Assembly (NCBI GenBank): GCA_003554115.1
Contig: PWFE01000156.1
Span: forward strand, 1 to 27,863
From: Haloferacaceae archaeon
GTDB lineage: Archaea; Halobacteriota; Halobacteria; Halobacteriales; Haloferacaceae
Direction of reading: 5' to 3'
Length of the DNA: 27,863 nt
Position numbers and translations under genes: made by a program. Positions 15,672-24,687 of this stretch are shown piece after piece; within the stretch, counting starts at the first letter, position 1; each line of letters begins with the position of its first letter. Below the pieces are notes generated by a model. It was not told the DNA's origin, did no database searches, and was given only the letters and a program-made list of their open reading frames with translations.

Positions 15672-17084
15672 ATGAGTCGGATTACCGACGAGTTTCGCAT
15701 CCTCCACGTCGACGACGACCCGGCGCTGGTAGCGCTCTCTGCGGAGTTGCTGCCACAGGCCGAGAGTCGACTGACTGTCGAAACCATGACTGATCCGACC
15801 GAAGCGGCCGCAGCTATCGCCGAGACGAGGTACGATGCGGTTGTAACGGATTATTTGATGCCGGAGCTAAGCGGGCTGGAGTTGCTCGAAAAGATTCGTG
15901 AGACCTGCGAGCTGCCGGTGATTATTTTCACCGGAGAGGGTCGAGAAGATGTCGCCAGTGAAGCACTGACGCTCGGTGCGAACCGGTATCTGCAGAAGGG
16001 CGGTGATCCGTCGACACAGTACGACGTACTGGCCGATGCGCTCGTCCACGAAATCGAACACGCGCGGGCGAAAACCAGCCTCCAGCAGTATGCCACCGCC
16101 GTCGAATCCTCGGACGATTCGATCTACATGCTGGATACCGATGGTGCGTACGTGTTTGCGAACGCCGAACATCTCTCACGACTGGCGGCCGACGGCAAGA
16201 TCGGAGCCGTCGACGAAACCGAGGTAGTGGGCCGGCAGTACAGTGCGATCCACACTGATCGTGACAACGACCACATTACCGACACACTGCAGACCGCACT
16301 TGAGCGCGGCGAGGCGATCACCGAGGAGTACGGCTTTGAGACCGAAGACAGCTGGTCGTACCGAACCTACAGCCCCGTGTTCGACCCCGAAAGCGACGAT
16401 CCGCTCGGTGTCGTGGTGATCTCGAAAGACATCACCCAGCGCAAGCGGATGGAGGACCACGAGGCGTTTCTGCATTCGTTGTTGCGCCACGATGTCAAAA
16501 ACAAGGTCCATGCCGCCCATGGCTATCTCGAGTTGGCCGAAGAGCATGCGATCCCGACCGACGCAGCCGAGTACCTCTCGACAGCAAGTCGACTGCTCGA
16601 TGACAGCATGGAACTCATCGAGAAGGTCGGCACGCTCACAGAGCTAACACAACAAGACCCCGAACCGTGGGAGCTACACACGGTCGTCTCATCGGTCGTC
16701 GACAGCTATCGCTCGCGGGCCGAATCGGCCGGCATCGAACTCAGCTACGACGGCTGTGAGGGACAGGTGCTGGGTGGCCCGCTGCTGGAGGCGCTGTTTG
16801 GCAACCTCGTCGAGAACGCACTACGGCACGCGAACGCCGAGACCATCACCGTCGACTGCTGGCGTGACGATGAGATGTACGTTGTCACCGTCGAAGACGA
16901 CGGCGACGGTCTGGCAGCTGAGTCGACGGAGTCGGTGTTTCAAGAGGGTGTCTCGGCGGGCGAGACGGCCGGAACGGGACTCGGGCTGTATCTCGTCGGT
17001 GAGATTATCGAAAGCTACGGCGGCAGCATCTCGCTCGACGAAGACAACGGTTTGCGTGTCACAGTTCGTCTGCAGGCTGTATAA
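15672..17084 (+). CDS. Hybrid sensor: REC - PAS - histidine kinase
   Basis: A 470-aa soluble signalling protein with no membrane segment. Residues 8-120 are a receiver domain with acidic D14-D16, phospho-acceptor D60 (VVTDYLMP), T87 and K109. Residues 135-255 are a PAS domain ending in SKDITQRKRM. The dimerisation helix has H273 (LLRHDVKNKVH). The ATPase domain has N378/N382 (NLVENALRHA), D409 (EDDGDG) and GTGLGLYL at 435-442. This receiver-first order is common in haloarchaea. It probably senses a cytosolic or redox cue through the PAS domain. The output regulator is not nearby. The ATG at 15662 in another frame is not used. Confidence 0.93.
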   Translation: MSRITDEFRILHVDDDPALVALSAELLPQAESRLTVETMTDPTEAAAAIAETRYDAVVTDYLMPELSGLELLEKIRETCELPVIIFTGEGREDVASEALTLGANRYLQKGGDPSTQYDVLADALVHEIEHARAKTSLQQYATAVESSDDSIYMLDTDGAYVFANAEHLSRLAADGKIGAVDETEVVGRQYSAIHTDRDNDHITDTLQTALERGEAITEEYGFETEDSWSYRTYSPVFDPESDDPLGVVVISKDITQRKRMEDHEAFLHSLLRHDVKNKVHAAHGYLELAEEHAIPTDAAEYLSTASRLLDDSMELIEKVGTLTELTQQDPEPWELHTVVSSVVDSYRSRAESAGIELSYDGCEGQVLGGPLLEALFGNLVENALRHANAETITVDCWRDDEMYVVTVEDDGDGLAAESTESVFQEGVSAGETAGTGLGLYLVGEIIESYGGSISLDEDNGLRVTVRLQAV

Positions 17085-17139
17085 ACTGGCTATACGCGAC
17101 CGGTCGACGGCCTCTCAGCGGGCTATTTTCGTCGAATAC

Positions 17140-17156
17140 CCAACAGGTTCTGTTGG
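17140..17156. promoter_or_regulatory. 17-bp palindrome upstream of pccB (candidate operator)
   Basis: CCAACAG, spacer GTT, CTGTTGG: a perfect 7-bp inverted repeat. A TATA-like CTATTTTC at 17122-17129 would put transcription start inside the palindrome. A second possible TATA, CCCTTTTGATG, lies downstream near 17184-17194. No T run follows, so it is unlikely to be a terminator of the kinase gene. Confidence 0.5.
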
Positions 17157-17217
17157 TCGATGGTCACGTCTACTGTTGCGGAACCCTTTTGATGCCGCTG
17201 GTAGTCGATTAGAACCA

Positions 17218-17238
17218 ATGACTGGTGGTCCGCAATGA
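17218..17238 (+). other. Six-codon ORF overlapping the pccB start
   Basis: ATG at 17218 encodes MTGGPQ and ends in TGA, which overlaps the pccB ATG as ATGA. It lies about 28 bases downstream of the CCTTTTGAT element, so a leaderless transcript would begin at this micro-ORF and pccB could be read by re-initiation. Chance is not excluded. Confidence 0.3.
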
Positions 17239-18785
17239 CGATGGACGACCGCATCGAGGAGCTTCGCGAAAAGCGGACCGAAGCCGCCAGAGGCGGCGGC
17301 GAAGACCGCATCGCCAAGCAACACGACAAGGGCAAGATGACCGCCCGAGAGCGAATCGACTACTTCCTCGATGAGGGAACGTTCCACGAGTTCGATCAGT
17401 TCCGAACCCACCGGAACCACACGTTCGGCATGGAAGAACAACAGCTGTTGACCGACGGCGTGGTGACGGGCTACGGCGAGGTCAACGGTCGGACTGTGTT
17501 CGTGTTTGCCCACGATTTCACTGTCTTCGGCGGCTCGCTCGGCGAGGTGTTTGCCGAAAAAATCTGTAAGGTCATGGACAAGGCCATGGAGGTTGGTGCA
17601 CCTGTCGTCGGACTCAACGATTCGGCTGGCGCGCGAATTCAAGAGGGGGTCGGCTCGCTCGGTGGCTTCGGCGAGATCTTCCAGCGCAACGTCGACGCCA
17701 GCGGCGTCGTCCCCCAAATTTCGGGGATTTTCGGTCCGTGTGCGGGCGGCGCGGTGTACTCACCGGCGATCACGGATTTCGTCTTCATGGTCAAAGAGAC
17801 GAGCCACATGTTCATCACGGGGCCGGATGTCGTCGAGACCGTCACGGGCGAAGAGGTGAGTTTCGACGAACTCGGCGGGGCTGTGACCCATGCTTCGACA
17901 TCGGGGTCGGCGCATTTCGCGGTCGACGACGAAAAACAGGCGCTCGATGAGATCGCCCTCTTGCTCTCGTATCTTCCCCAAAACAACGTCGAGGACCCGC
18001 CACGCATGGATCCCTGGGATGACCCCAACCGACGAACCGACGAGTTGGCAAACATCGTTCCAAAGGCTCCGAAAAAGCCGTACGACGCGACGAACGTGAT
18101 CGACGAGATCGTCGACGAGAGCTCGTTTTTCGAGGTCCACGAGAGCTTTGCCAAAAACCTCGTCGTCGGCTTCGGGCGTCTGGACGGCCACTCGATCGGC
18201 GTCGTCGCCAACCAGCCGCGCGTGAACGCCGGCACACTCGACATCGAATCTTCCGAGAAGGGCGCACGATTCGTCCGCTTTTGTGATGCGTTCAACATCC
18301 CCATTCTCACGCTTGAAGACGTCCCCGGGTTTATGCCTGGTACAGATCAAGAACACGGCGGCATTATTCGGCACGGCGCGAAACTGCTGTACGCCTACGC
18401 GGAGGCGACCGTTCCGCTGCTGACGGTCATTACGCGAAAGGCGTACGGCGGTGCCTACTGTGTGATGGCCTCAAAACACATCGGCGGCGATGTGAACTAC
18501 GCCTGGCCGACGGCTGAAATCGCGGTGATGGGTCCGAAAGGCGCGGTCAACATTCTGTACCGCAGAGAGTTGGCCGAAGCCGACGACCCTGAAGCCCGTC
18601 GACAGGAACTCATTGATGAGTACCGCGAGGAGTTCGCCAACCCCTACACGGCGGCGGATCGCGGCTTTATTGACGACGTGATCGAACCCGGCGAGACGCG
18701 AGCGCGATTGATCGACGACCTGGAGATGCTGCTGTCGAAACGCGAGGAGAAACCGTCGAAGAAACACGGTAACATCCCGATCTAA
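17235..18785 (+). CDS. pccB: Acyl-CoA (propionyl-CoA) carboxylase carboxyltransferase beta subunit
   Basis: A 516-aa subunit of family length that transfers carboxyl from biotin to propionyl-CoA (or acetyl-CoA), giving methylmalonyl-CoA. The crotonase-fold halves are visible: [19 protein letters not shown] in the N half with [13 protein letters not shown], and [18 protein letters not shown] followed by [11 protein letters not shown] in the C half, which supply the oxyanion loops. The C-terminal KKHGNIPI tail is typical of the family. An in-frame ATG two codons on (17241) is an alternative start. Translationally coupled to pccX by a one-base overlap (TAATG). Confidence 0.94.
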   Translation: MTMDDRIEELREKRTEAARGGGEDRIAKQHDKGKMTARERIDYFLDEGTFHEFDQFRTHRNHTFGMEEQQLLTDGVVTGYGEVNGRTVFVFAHDFTVFGGSLGEVFAEKICKVMDKAMEVGAPVVGLNDSAGARIQEGVGSLGGFGEIFQRNVDASGVVPQISGIFGPCAGGAVYSPAITDFVFMVKETSHMFITGPDVVETVTGEEVSFDELGGAVTHASTSGSAHFAVDDEKQALDEIALLLSYLPQNNVEDPPRMDPWDDPNRRTDELANIVPKAPKKPYDATNVIDEIVDESSFFEVHESFAKNLVVGFGRLDGHSIGVVANQPRVNAGTLDIESSEKGARFVRFCDAFNIPILTLEDVPGFMPGTDQEHGGIIRHGAKLLYAYAEATVPLLTVITRKAYGGAYCVMASKHIGGDVNYAWPTAEIAVMGPKGAVNILYRRELAEADDPEARRQELIDEYREEFANPYTAADRGFIDDVIEPGETRARLIDDLEMLLSKREEKPSKKHGNIPI

Positions 18786-19144
18786 TGGCCACCATCGAAG
18801 ACTCACAGTCGGACGACGACGCGGCAGCAGCGACGGATCCCGCCGACGACAGCACGCAGGGCCTCGACGACGAACGACCGACTGTGTCTCCGAGCGACCT
18901 TTCGGGACTCGCGGTGGCTGACGACCACGAGGCGGCGGCCATCGCGGCAGCTATCGCGGCCCACCTGCGGGATCGACAGGCCGCCGCGGCTGCGGCAGCC
19001 GCAGCTGCGGACGACGAGGCCGAGAGCAGACGGAGTTGGGCGTTCGCGGGGCGGCTCGAAGCGATCGGCGAGACGGCGGGTCGACCGCCGAACAACACAC
19101 CGAAAAACGCGTGGTCGGCCGCCAGTCGCGCCGACCGATTTTAA
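18785..19144 (+). CDS. pccX: PccX-like small (epsilon-type) carboxylase subunit
   Basis: A 119-aa acidic protein directly coupled to pccB. The first 45 residues are disordered and Asp/Ser-rich. Residues 48-63 ([16 protein letters not shown]) form the helix typical of the acyl-CoA carboxylase epsilon family, followed by a run of nine alanines (66-74 within AAAAAAAAAA). The end ([11 protein letters not shown], then NAW and ASRADRF) matches the family's Trp/Arg-rich C-terminus. In Haloferax mediterranei a small third subunit is required for propionyl-CoA carboxylase activity; I infer the same role. The poly-Ala helix is longer than I would expect. Confidence 0.82.
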   Translation: MATIEDSQSDDDAAAATDPADDSTQGLDDERPTVSPSDLSGLAVADDHEAAAIAAAIAAHLRDRQAAAAAAAAAADDEAESRRSWAFAGRLEAIGETAGRPPNNTPKNAWSAASRADRF

Positions 19145-19148
19145 CCGC

Positions 19149-19547
19149 TCACTCGAGTGATCCCAGACGGCTGTACTGGACGAGTAGTTGGGGAACAACA
19201 GCCCCGAGAACAACGACGACTACAACACTACTCGCCAGCCCAAGAGTAGTCGTATCGGAGAGTACAGACAGCAACGCCACTGCACACAAAATGAACAGAC
19301 CGACGGTTTTGCTATCGGTGGTTGCCAGTCCGCCACGTATCATACTAATCCCAAATAAGAGTAACAGCAGCGCGAGTAGTCCAACGCTGACCGCAATGAA
19401 CCCCGAAATGAACAGTCCTACCGAATCGGTTGCAAGGCTAATTGCGAATCCGCCAACTATCAGCAGGAATGTCAGGCCAGTAGCGATGATCGCTGTTTTT
19501 CTATCCAATTGTTTGCGCTGGTTCCCACAATCCTGTGGCGACGCCAT
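19149..19547 (-). CDS. Four-helix membrane protein of unknown function, 132 aa
   Basis: Hydrophobic segments lie at about residues 18-38, 43-70, 81-97 and 102-124, with short polar ends. I recognise no family. The ATG at 19547 is about 25 bases from a strong TATA (TTTTTAAAA, 19568-19577, as read leftwards), which makes expression likely. It points against pccX, with only four bases between the stops, and separates pccBX from pccA. Confidence 0.75.
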   Translation of the reverse strand: MASPQDCGNQRKQLDRKTAIIATGLTFLLIVGGFAISLATDSVGLFISGFIAVSVGLLALLLLLFGISMIRGGLATTDSKTVGLFILCAVALLSVLSDTTTLGLASSVVVVVVLGAVVPQLLVQYSRLGSLE

Positions 19548-19596
19548 ACCCTGTAATTGAGCTCACGATTTTAAAAAGGGGCTTGGTCGACCGATC

Positions 19597-19806
19597 TCAG
19601 AACTTGTACTCGTCGTCTCCGTCGTCGACTGGTGGCTGCTGGAAGGAGATGCTACGTGTGACGATTGCAGGACCGATGAACGCGAGACCGACGAACGCGC
19701 CGAGTTGGACGCCGAACCCGAAGTCGGTCAGCGCGCCCACGAAAAAGTAGCAGGTCGCACCCAACACGATTGCAGTCCACTGTATCTGTTTGGCTGATAG
19801 CTCCAT
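19597..19806 (-). CDS. Small two-helix membrane protein, 69 aa
   Basis: MELSAKQIQW is followed by helices at about residues 10-28 and 33-50 and a polar, acidic tail ending DDGDDEYKF. No family is recognised. The ATG at 19806 was preferred to one four codons upstream (19818) because a weak TATA-like CACATAC lies about 26 bases before it. It is transcribed in the same direction as the neighbouring four-helix protein, but the latter has its own promoter. Confidence 0.65.
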   Translation of the reverse strand: MELSAKQIQWTAIVLGATCYFFVGALTDFGFGVQLGAFVGLAFIGPAIVTRSISFQQPPVDDGDDEYKF

Positions 19807-19959
19807 ACCCGAGCCCATGAGTCGACGTATGTGACTGTTGTGATCGTCGACAGGGTCGGTCGGTATGCGGCCATTAACTATCAGTATTCGTGATGAGATG
19901 GCCCGCTTCGGGCATCCGGGACCGATAGAATGAGGTGGCCGATGAGCAAATAGAGCCGT

Positions 19960-21759
19960 ATGTTCAGCAAGGTTCTGGTCGCCAACCGCGGCGAGATCGC
20001 GGTTCGCGTCATGCGCGCCTGCGAGGAGTTGGGTGTCAGGACGGTCGCGGTCTACAGCGAGGCCGACAAACATTCGGGCCACGTCCGGCAGGCCGACGAG
20101 GCCTACAACATCGGCCCCGCCCGTGCGGCCGACTCGTATTTGGATCACGAGGCTGTCCTCGATGCCGCACAAAAAGCCGGCGCGGACGCGATCCACCCCG
20201 GCTACGGCTTTCTGGCCGAAAACGCCACCTTCGCCGCCAAAGTCGAAAAGAGCCCATTCACGTGGATCGGCCCCTCCGCCGAAGCCATGGAGTCACTCGG
20301 TGAGAAAACCAAAGCCCGCGCGCTCATGCAAGAAGCTGACGTCCCCGTGGTCCCCGGTACGACAGAACCGGTCGAATCGGTCGACGAGATCACCGCAATT
20401 GCCGAAGAGTACGGCTACCCCGTCGCCATCAAAGCAGAGGGTGGCGGTGGCGGCAAGGGGCTCAAAGTCGTCAGCAGCGAAGACGAGGTCGCCTCACAGT
20501 TCGAGACCGCCCAGCGTGAGGGCGAAGCCTACTTCGACAACGACTCAGTGTATGTCGAAAAGTATCTCGAAGCCCCGCGCCACATCGAAGTCCAGATTAT
20601 CGCAGACCACCACGGCAACGTCCGGCATCTCGGCGAGCGTGACTGCTCGCTGCAGCGTCGACACCAGAAAGTCATCGAGGAGGCCCCCTCCCCGGCGCTC
20701 GACGACGACCTCCGCGAACAGATCGGCGAAGCCGCAAAGCGGGGCGTCGAGGCCGCCGACTACACCAACGCAGGAACAGTAGAATTCCTCGTCGAGGACG
20801 GCAACTTCTACTTTATGGAGGTCAATACCCGGATTCAGGTCGAACACACCGTCACCGAACAGATCACGGGCCTCGACATCGTCAAATGGCAGCTTCGAGT
20901 CGCAGCGGGCGAGGAACTTAGCTTCTCGCAGGACGACGTCGAGTTCGAGGGCCACTCGATGGAGTTTCGGATCAACGCCGAAAACGCCGCCGAGAACTTC
21001 GAGCCCGCGACCGGAACACTCGAAACGTACGACCCAGCCGGCGGAATCGGGGTGCGGGTCGACGACGCTATCCGACAGGGCGATTCGGTTGGTGGGGATT
21101 ACGATTCGATGATCGCCAAACTGATCGTCACTGCCAGCGACCGCGAGGAGTGTCTCACGCGCTCCGAACGCGCGCTCGCCGAGTACGAGATTGAGGGCTT
21201 CCATACGATCATCCCGTTCCATCGCCTGATGTTGACCGACGAGGCGTTCAGTGCGGGCGAACACACCACCAACTATCTCGACGAAGTGTTGGACCACAGC
21301 CGAATCGAGGAGGCCGTCGCCCAGTGGGGGCCGACGGACGACGGCAGTGAGAGCGACGCAGACGAAGAGTCGACCGAACGCGACTTTACGGTCGAAGTCA
21401 ACGGCAAGCGGTTCGACGTCTCGCTCGAAGAACACAGCGCGGCCCCAATTGCCGTCGAGTCGACAGGCAACCCTAGCAGCAGTGGGATGCAGCGACCACC
21501 GCAGGCCCAAAGCGACGACGACGAGAGTGGCGCAGCCGTCGAGGGCGGCGACACCGTCACCGCCGAGATGCAGGGGACGATTCTGTCGGTCGAAGTCGAA
21601 GCCGGCGACGAGGTCTCACCGGATGATGTAGTCTGCGTTCTTGAAGCGATGAAGATGGAAAACGACGTGGTCACCGAGCGTGGCGGCACAGTGACACAGG
21701 TGATGGTCGGCGAGGGCGACAGCGTCGACATGGGCGACGTGCTGGTTGTCTTGGAGTAG
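19960..21759 (+). CDS. pccA: Acyl-CoA (propionyl-CoA) carboxylase biotin carboxylase/BCCP alpha subunit
   Basis: A 599-aa fusion. Residues 1-445 are biotin carboxylase: [17 protein letters not shown] at the start, [10 protein letters not shown], the ATP-grasp glycine loop EGGGGGKGL, and [16 protein letters not shown] with the catalytic Glu/Arg. A disordered acidic linker spans about 450-525. The C-terminal biotinyl domain has EAMKMEND with the biotin acceptor at K565. It carboxylates biotin at the expense of ATP and hands it to PccB. Unlike many haloarchaea it is separated from pccBX by two opposite-strand genes and must have its own promoter. The start fits the family N-terminus exactly. Confidence 0.95.
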   Translation: MFSKVLVANRGEIAVRVMRACEELGVRTVAVYSEADKHSGHVRQADEAYNIGPARAADSYLDHEAVLDAAQKAGADAIHPGYGFLAENATFAAKVEKSPFTWIGPSAEAMESLGEKTKARALMQEADVPVVPGTTEPVESVDEITAIAEEYGYPVAIKAEGGGGGKGLKVVSSEDEVASQFETAQREGEAYFDNDSVYVEKYLEAPRHIEVQIIADHHGNVRHLGERDCSLQRRHQKVIEEAPSPALDDDLREQIGEAAKRGVEAADYTNAGTVEFLVEDGNFYFMEVNTRIQVEHTVTEQITGLDIVKWQLRVAAGEELSFSQDDVEFEGHSMEFRINAENAAENFEPATGTLETYDPAGGIGVRVDDAIRQGDSVGGDYDSMIAKLIVTASDREECLTRSERALAEYEIEGFHTIIPFHRLMLTDEAFSAGEHTTNYLDEVLDHSRIEEAVAQWGPTDDGSESDADEESTERDFTVEVNGKRFDVSLEEHSAAPIAVESTGNPSSSGMQRPPQAQSDDDESGAAVEGGDTVTAEMQGTILSVEVEAGDEVSPDDVVCVLEAMKMENDVVTERGGTVTQVMVGEGDSVDMGDVLVVLE

Positions 21760-21811
21760 TCACACCCTACTCGCAGCAACTGTTTTTCAGGCTGGCCGCA
21801 AAACGCCCGCT

Positions 21812-23032
21812 ATGGCCACGATCAAAGACAGCGTCCACGATCACATCGAAATCGAGGGCGTCGCCGAGGCGCTGCTGGATACTCCGACCGTCCAGCGGCT
21901 TCGGCACATCAAACAGCTGGGAACGGTCCAACTCGTCTATCCGTCGGCGAACCACACCCGCTTCGAGCACAGCCTCGGCGTCTACCATCTGGCCGACCGC
22001 GCGCTCGCCGAGTTGGGTATCGAGGGCCGCCAAGCCGAGCGCGTCCGGGCGGCCGCGCTGCTCCATGACGTGGGCCACGGCCCGTTTAGTCACAACATCG
22101 AGGATCTCACCGCACGCCATACAGGCAAATACCACGACGACGTCGACGAACTCCTCGCGGAGGGTGAGGTCGGTGAGGTACTCCGCGCCCATGATCTCGA
22201 TCCCGCCCATATCGCAGGGCTCGTCGCGGGTGAGGGCCAATTCGGCCAACTCGTCTCGGGCGAACTCGATGTCGACCGGATGGACTACCTCGTTCGGGAT
22301 GCCCACCACACCGGCGTTCCCTACGGCACCATCGACACCGAGCGGCTGGTTCGAGAGTTGACCTTTGTCGACGGCCAACTCGTCTTGGATGAAGGAAACG
22401 TCCAGACCGCCGAGAGCCTCCTGCTTGCACGTGCGTTGATGAATCCGACCGTTTATATGCATCCCGTCGCCCGAATCAGTAAAGCGATGTTGCGGCGGGC
22501 CAGCGAGCGACTGCTCGAAGCGACCGACATCGACGCCCACGAACTTCGCCGCATGGACGACCACGACCTGCTGGTCACGCTGCGACAGACACCCGCCACT
22601 GAAGGATTCGCCGACCGCTACGGTAGTCGGCGACTACTTAAAAAGGCCGTCTGGGCCGAACTCCAAGACGTTCCTGAGTCGTTGCTTGCAGCCGGCCACG
22701 ACGAGATACGCGATATCGAGTCGACGATTGCCGAGCGCGCCGAACTCCCAGTCAGCGACGTAATCGTCGAGATTCCCGACGAGCCGACGATACGCGAATC
22801 GACCAGCCGCGTGATCGTCGGCGGCGAGATCCGGAAACTAGGCGATCAGTCGCCGTTAGTCAGTGCCTTGCGGACCGCCCAGCAGGGCCAGTGGCGACTC
22901 GGTGTGTATACTCGCAGTGAAGCCACCGAGCGGGTCGGTCGACTTGCTGTTGAGGAACTCGGGCTTGATCTCTCGGAGGGGTTGATCCAAGAAACACGCG
23001 GGCTGTACGCCCGACTTGAGGACTTCGAGTAG
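21812..23032 (+). CDS. HD-domain phosphohydrolase (SAMHD1/dGTPase-like)
   Basis: A 406-aa cytosolic protein. The metal site of the HD fold is complete: H53 (NHTRFEHSLGVYHL), H85-D86 (LLHDVGHGPFSH) and the Asp of ELDVDRMDYLVRDAHHTG around residues 153-158. This arrangement matches the SAMHD1/YdhJ group, which hydrolyses dNTPs or related nucleotides. The C-terminal 200 residues carry a helical domain with no recognised motif. I chose the ATG at 21812, 52 bases after pccA, because the family begins with KDSVHDHIEI. The gene may be cotranscribed with pccA. Substrate not proven. Confidence 0.9.
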   Translation: MATIKDSVHDHIEIEGVAEALLDTPTVQRLRHIKQLGTVQLVYPSANHTRFEHSLGVYHLADRALAELGIEGRQAERVRAAALLHDVGHGPFSHNIEDLTARHTGKYHDDVDELLAEGEVGEVLRAHDLDPAHIAGLVAGEGQFGQLVSGELDVDRMDYLVRDAHHTGVPYGTIDTERLVRELTFVDGQLVLDEGNVQTAESLLLARALMNPTVYMHPVARISKAMLRRASERLLEATDIDAHELRRMDDHDLLVTLRQTPATEGFADRYGSRRLLKKAVWAELQDVPESLLAAGHDEIRDIESTIAERAELPVSDVIVEIPDEPTIRESTSRVIVGGEIRKLGDQSPLVSALRTAQQGQWRLGVYTRSEATERVGRLAVEELGLDLSEGLIQETRGLYARLEDFE

Positions 23033-23091
23033 CCAAGTTTGTGTCGGCCTCGGTTCGAGGCTTTCAAGCCTGCGGCGACGAACCCACGGGT

Positions 23092-24105
23092 ATGAACGTA
23101 GAGGGGACTATTCTCGTCGGTTCCGACTTCGAGCCGGTTGCGGGTCGAGTCGTCGTCGAAGATGGCGAGATCACAGCCATCGAAGAAACCGACACCGGCT
23201 CAGATTCTATTGTGCTGCCGGCGTTTGTGAATGCGCATACGCATATCGGTGATTCAATCGCCAAGGAGGCCGGCGGCGGACTCTCGCTGGACGAGTTGGT
23301 CGCCCCACCTGACGGGCTTAAACACCGCCTACTGCGCAGTACCGACCGTAAAACAAAGGTCGACGCGATGAGCCGGACGCTTCAACTCATGGAGTCGACG
23401 GGAACGGCCAGCTTCTTAGAGTTCCGCGAGGGCGGCGTCGACGGCGTTGAGATGCTTCGAGAGGCACTTGTGCGTCGAGAAATCGAGCCCGTTATTTTGG
23501 GACGGGAAACCGAAGCCGCCATGGAAGCCGGCGACGGCTTCGGAGCCTCCGGCGCGCGGGATGGCGATTTCGACCAGCTTCGCAATGCGACTCGGCGGGC
23601 CGGCAAGCTGTTCGGTATTCATGCCGGCGAGCGCGACGCCAGCGACATCCATCCAGCGTTGGATCTCGATCCGGACTTTCTGGTTCATCTGGTTCACGCC
23701 AAACCACTGCATCTCGAACGGATCGAAGACAGCGGGACCCCAGCAATCGTCTGTCCGCGCTCGAATCTCGTGACGAACGTTGGGGTGCCACCAGTTCGTG
23801 AACTCACCGAACGAACAACCGTCGCGCTTGGAACGGACAACGTGATGACCAACAGCCCCTCGATGTTCCGCGAAATGGAGTTTGCGGCGAAACTCACCGA
23901 TCTGCCCGCGTCGACAATTCTCCGGATGGCAACGCTGAACGGAGCAAAGATTGCCGGGCTGAACTGCGGTGTCATCGAGGAGGGCCGCGACGCCAAGCTA
24001 CTCGTGCTTGACGGCGACTCTGATAATCTCTCGTATGCCAAGGATATCGTCCGAGCCGTGGTCCGGCGGGCCGGCCACGCTGATATCAAACGCGTCCATC
24101 TCTGA
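23092..24105 (+). CDS. Amidohydrolase-superfamily protein
   Basis: A 337-aa TIM-barrel enzyme. Metal ligands are visible as NAHTHIGD (H49 and H51), the His of FGIHAGE, the His pair in LVHLVHAKPLH and the Asp of ALGTDNVMTN, the pattern of cytosine/guanine deaminases and related chlorohydrolases. The N- and C-terminal ends (VEGTILVG, DAKLLVLDG) form the small beta domain typical of the superfamily. It is shorter than most deaminases (about 400-450 aa). The substrate is unknown. The start was moved to ATG 23092 because upstream codons are outside the conserved beta strand. Confidence 0.88.
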   Translation: MNVEGTILVGSDFEPVAGRVVVEDGEITAIEETDTGSDSIVLPAFVNAHTHIGDSIAKEAGGGLSLDELVAPPDGLKHRLLRSTDRKTKVDAMSRTLQLMESTGTASFLEFREGGVDGVEMLREALVRREIEPVILGRETEAAMEAGDGFGASGARDGDFDQLRNATRRAGKLFGIHAGERDASDIHPALDLDPDFLVHLVHAKPLHLERIEDSGTPAIVCPRSNLVTNVGVPPVRELTERTTVALGTDNVMTNSPSMFREMEFAAKLTDLPASTILRMATLNGAKIAGLNCGVIEEGRDAKLLVLDGDSDNLSYAKDIVRAVVRRAGHADIKRVHL

Positions 24106-24135
24106 GTTCTTCTCCATCAGTACGGTCGACAGTCG

Positions 24136-24159
24136 ATAAAATTGTCAGAATAATTTTAT
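24136..24159. promoter_or_regulatory. Inverted repeat overlapping the amphi-Trp gene TATA region
   Basis: ATAAAATT (24136-24143) and AATTTTAT (24152-24159) are a perfect 8-bp inverted repeat with an 8-base spacer. The right arm contains the probable TATA about 28 bases before the ATG at 24183, so a dimeric regulator bound here could block or recruit the transcription machinery. Confidence 0.5.
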
Positions 24160-24182
24160 GACTGGCTCCCCGTGGTGAGTGT

Positions 24183-24422
24183 ATGGCACAACGGACGACA
24201 GCCGACGAGCGACACTCACGACAGGAGTTGGCCACCTACTTCCAGACACTGGCGGATGCCTTTAGGAGCGACGCCGAGTCAATCAGCGTGCCCGTCGGCA
24301 ACAAAACTGTCAGACTCTCGCCACCAGAGGAGGTTAGCGTCTCGGTCGACGTTGTCGAACGCTCCTCGCGGCTTCGTGGCGACCACGAACAGCTCGAAAT
24401 CGAAGTCTCGTGGAAACCCTGA
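24183..24422 (+). CDS. Amphi-Trp domain protein, 79 aa
   Basis: The family plan is visible: a charged N-terminus, SRQELATYFQTLADAF helix, the strand SISVPVGNKTVRLSPP, then alternating strands VSVSVDVVE and LEIEVSW with the final Trp that gives the family its name. Function of the family is unknown. The protein is short, soluble and acidic. The ATG lies just downstream of an AT-rich promoter with an inverted repeat, so expression may be controlled by a regulator. It is followed 70 bases later by the cold-shock gene. Confidence 0.85.
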   Translation: MAQRTTADERHSRQELATYFQTLADAFRSDAESISVPVGNKTVRLSPPEEVSVSVDVVERSSRLRGDHEQLEIEVSWKP

Positions 24423-24492
24423 GAGGGTCGCGGTCCGAGGTATCGCGTCTCACGGGGGGTTTATCCGGCTGGGGCTATACAGTACAGATGCA

Positions 24493-24687
24493 ATGGCGAA
24501 AGGAACCGTTGATTTCTTCAACGACACTGGCGGCTACGGATTTATTGACACGGACGATGCTGACGACGACGTCTTCTTCCACATGGAAGACGTTGGCGGC
24601 CCGGACCTCGAAGAGGGTCAGGACGTCGAGTTCGACATCGAACAATCCCCGAAGGGTCCACGAGCGGCCAACGTCGAACGCCTGTAA
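24493..24687 (+). CDS. Cold-shock domain protein, 64 aa
   Basis: A single cold-shock (OB) domain of standard length. MAKGTVDFFNDTGGYGFI has the RNP1-type GGYGFI, and DDVFFH is RNP2, followed by the usual GPDLEEGQDVEFDIEQSPKG (in part) and AANVERL. Such proteins bind single-stranded RNA/DNA and act as RNA chaperones in the cytosol. TTTAT at 24460-24464 is about 31 bases upstream of the ATG. Very acidic, as expected for a halophile. An ATG at 24488 in another frame is not the start. Confidence 0.95.
   Translation: MAKGTVDFFNDTGGYGFIDTDDADDDVFFHMEDVGGPDLEEGQDVEFDIEQSPKGPRAANVERL

Noticed and set aside
17639..18310. 223-codon minus-strand frame inside pccB
   Set aside because: Shadow of pccB with Ser/Arg-rich, non-protein-like composition.
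19930..19953. Seven-codon ORF just before pccA
   Set aside because: It does not overlap the pccA start, no convincing TATA lies at the right distance, and short frames like this are common by chance.
20545..21510. Long minus-strand open frame (321 codons) inside pccA
   Set aside because: It is antisense to a clear biotin carboxylase gene, and its translation shows no family motif; high-GC codon bias creates such shadows.
21767..22564. 265-codon minus-strand frame opposite the HD gene
   Set aside because: Antisense shadow of a well-supported gene, with no recognisable domain.
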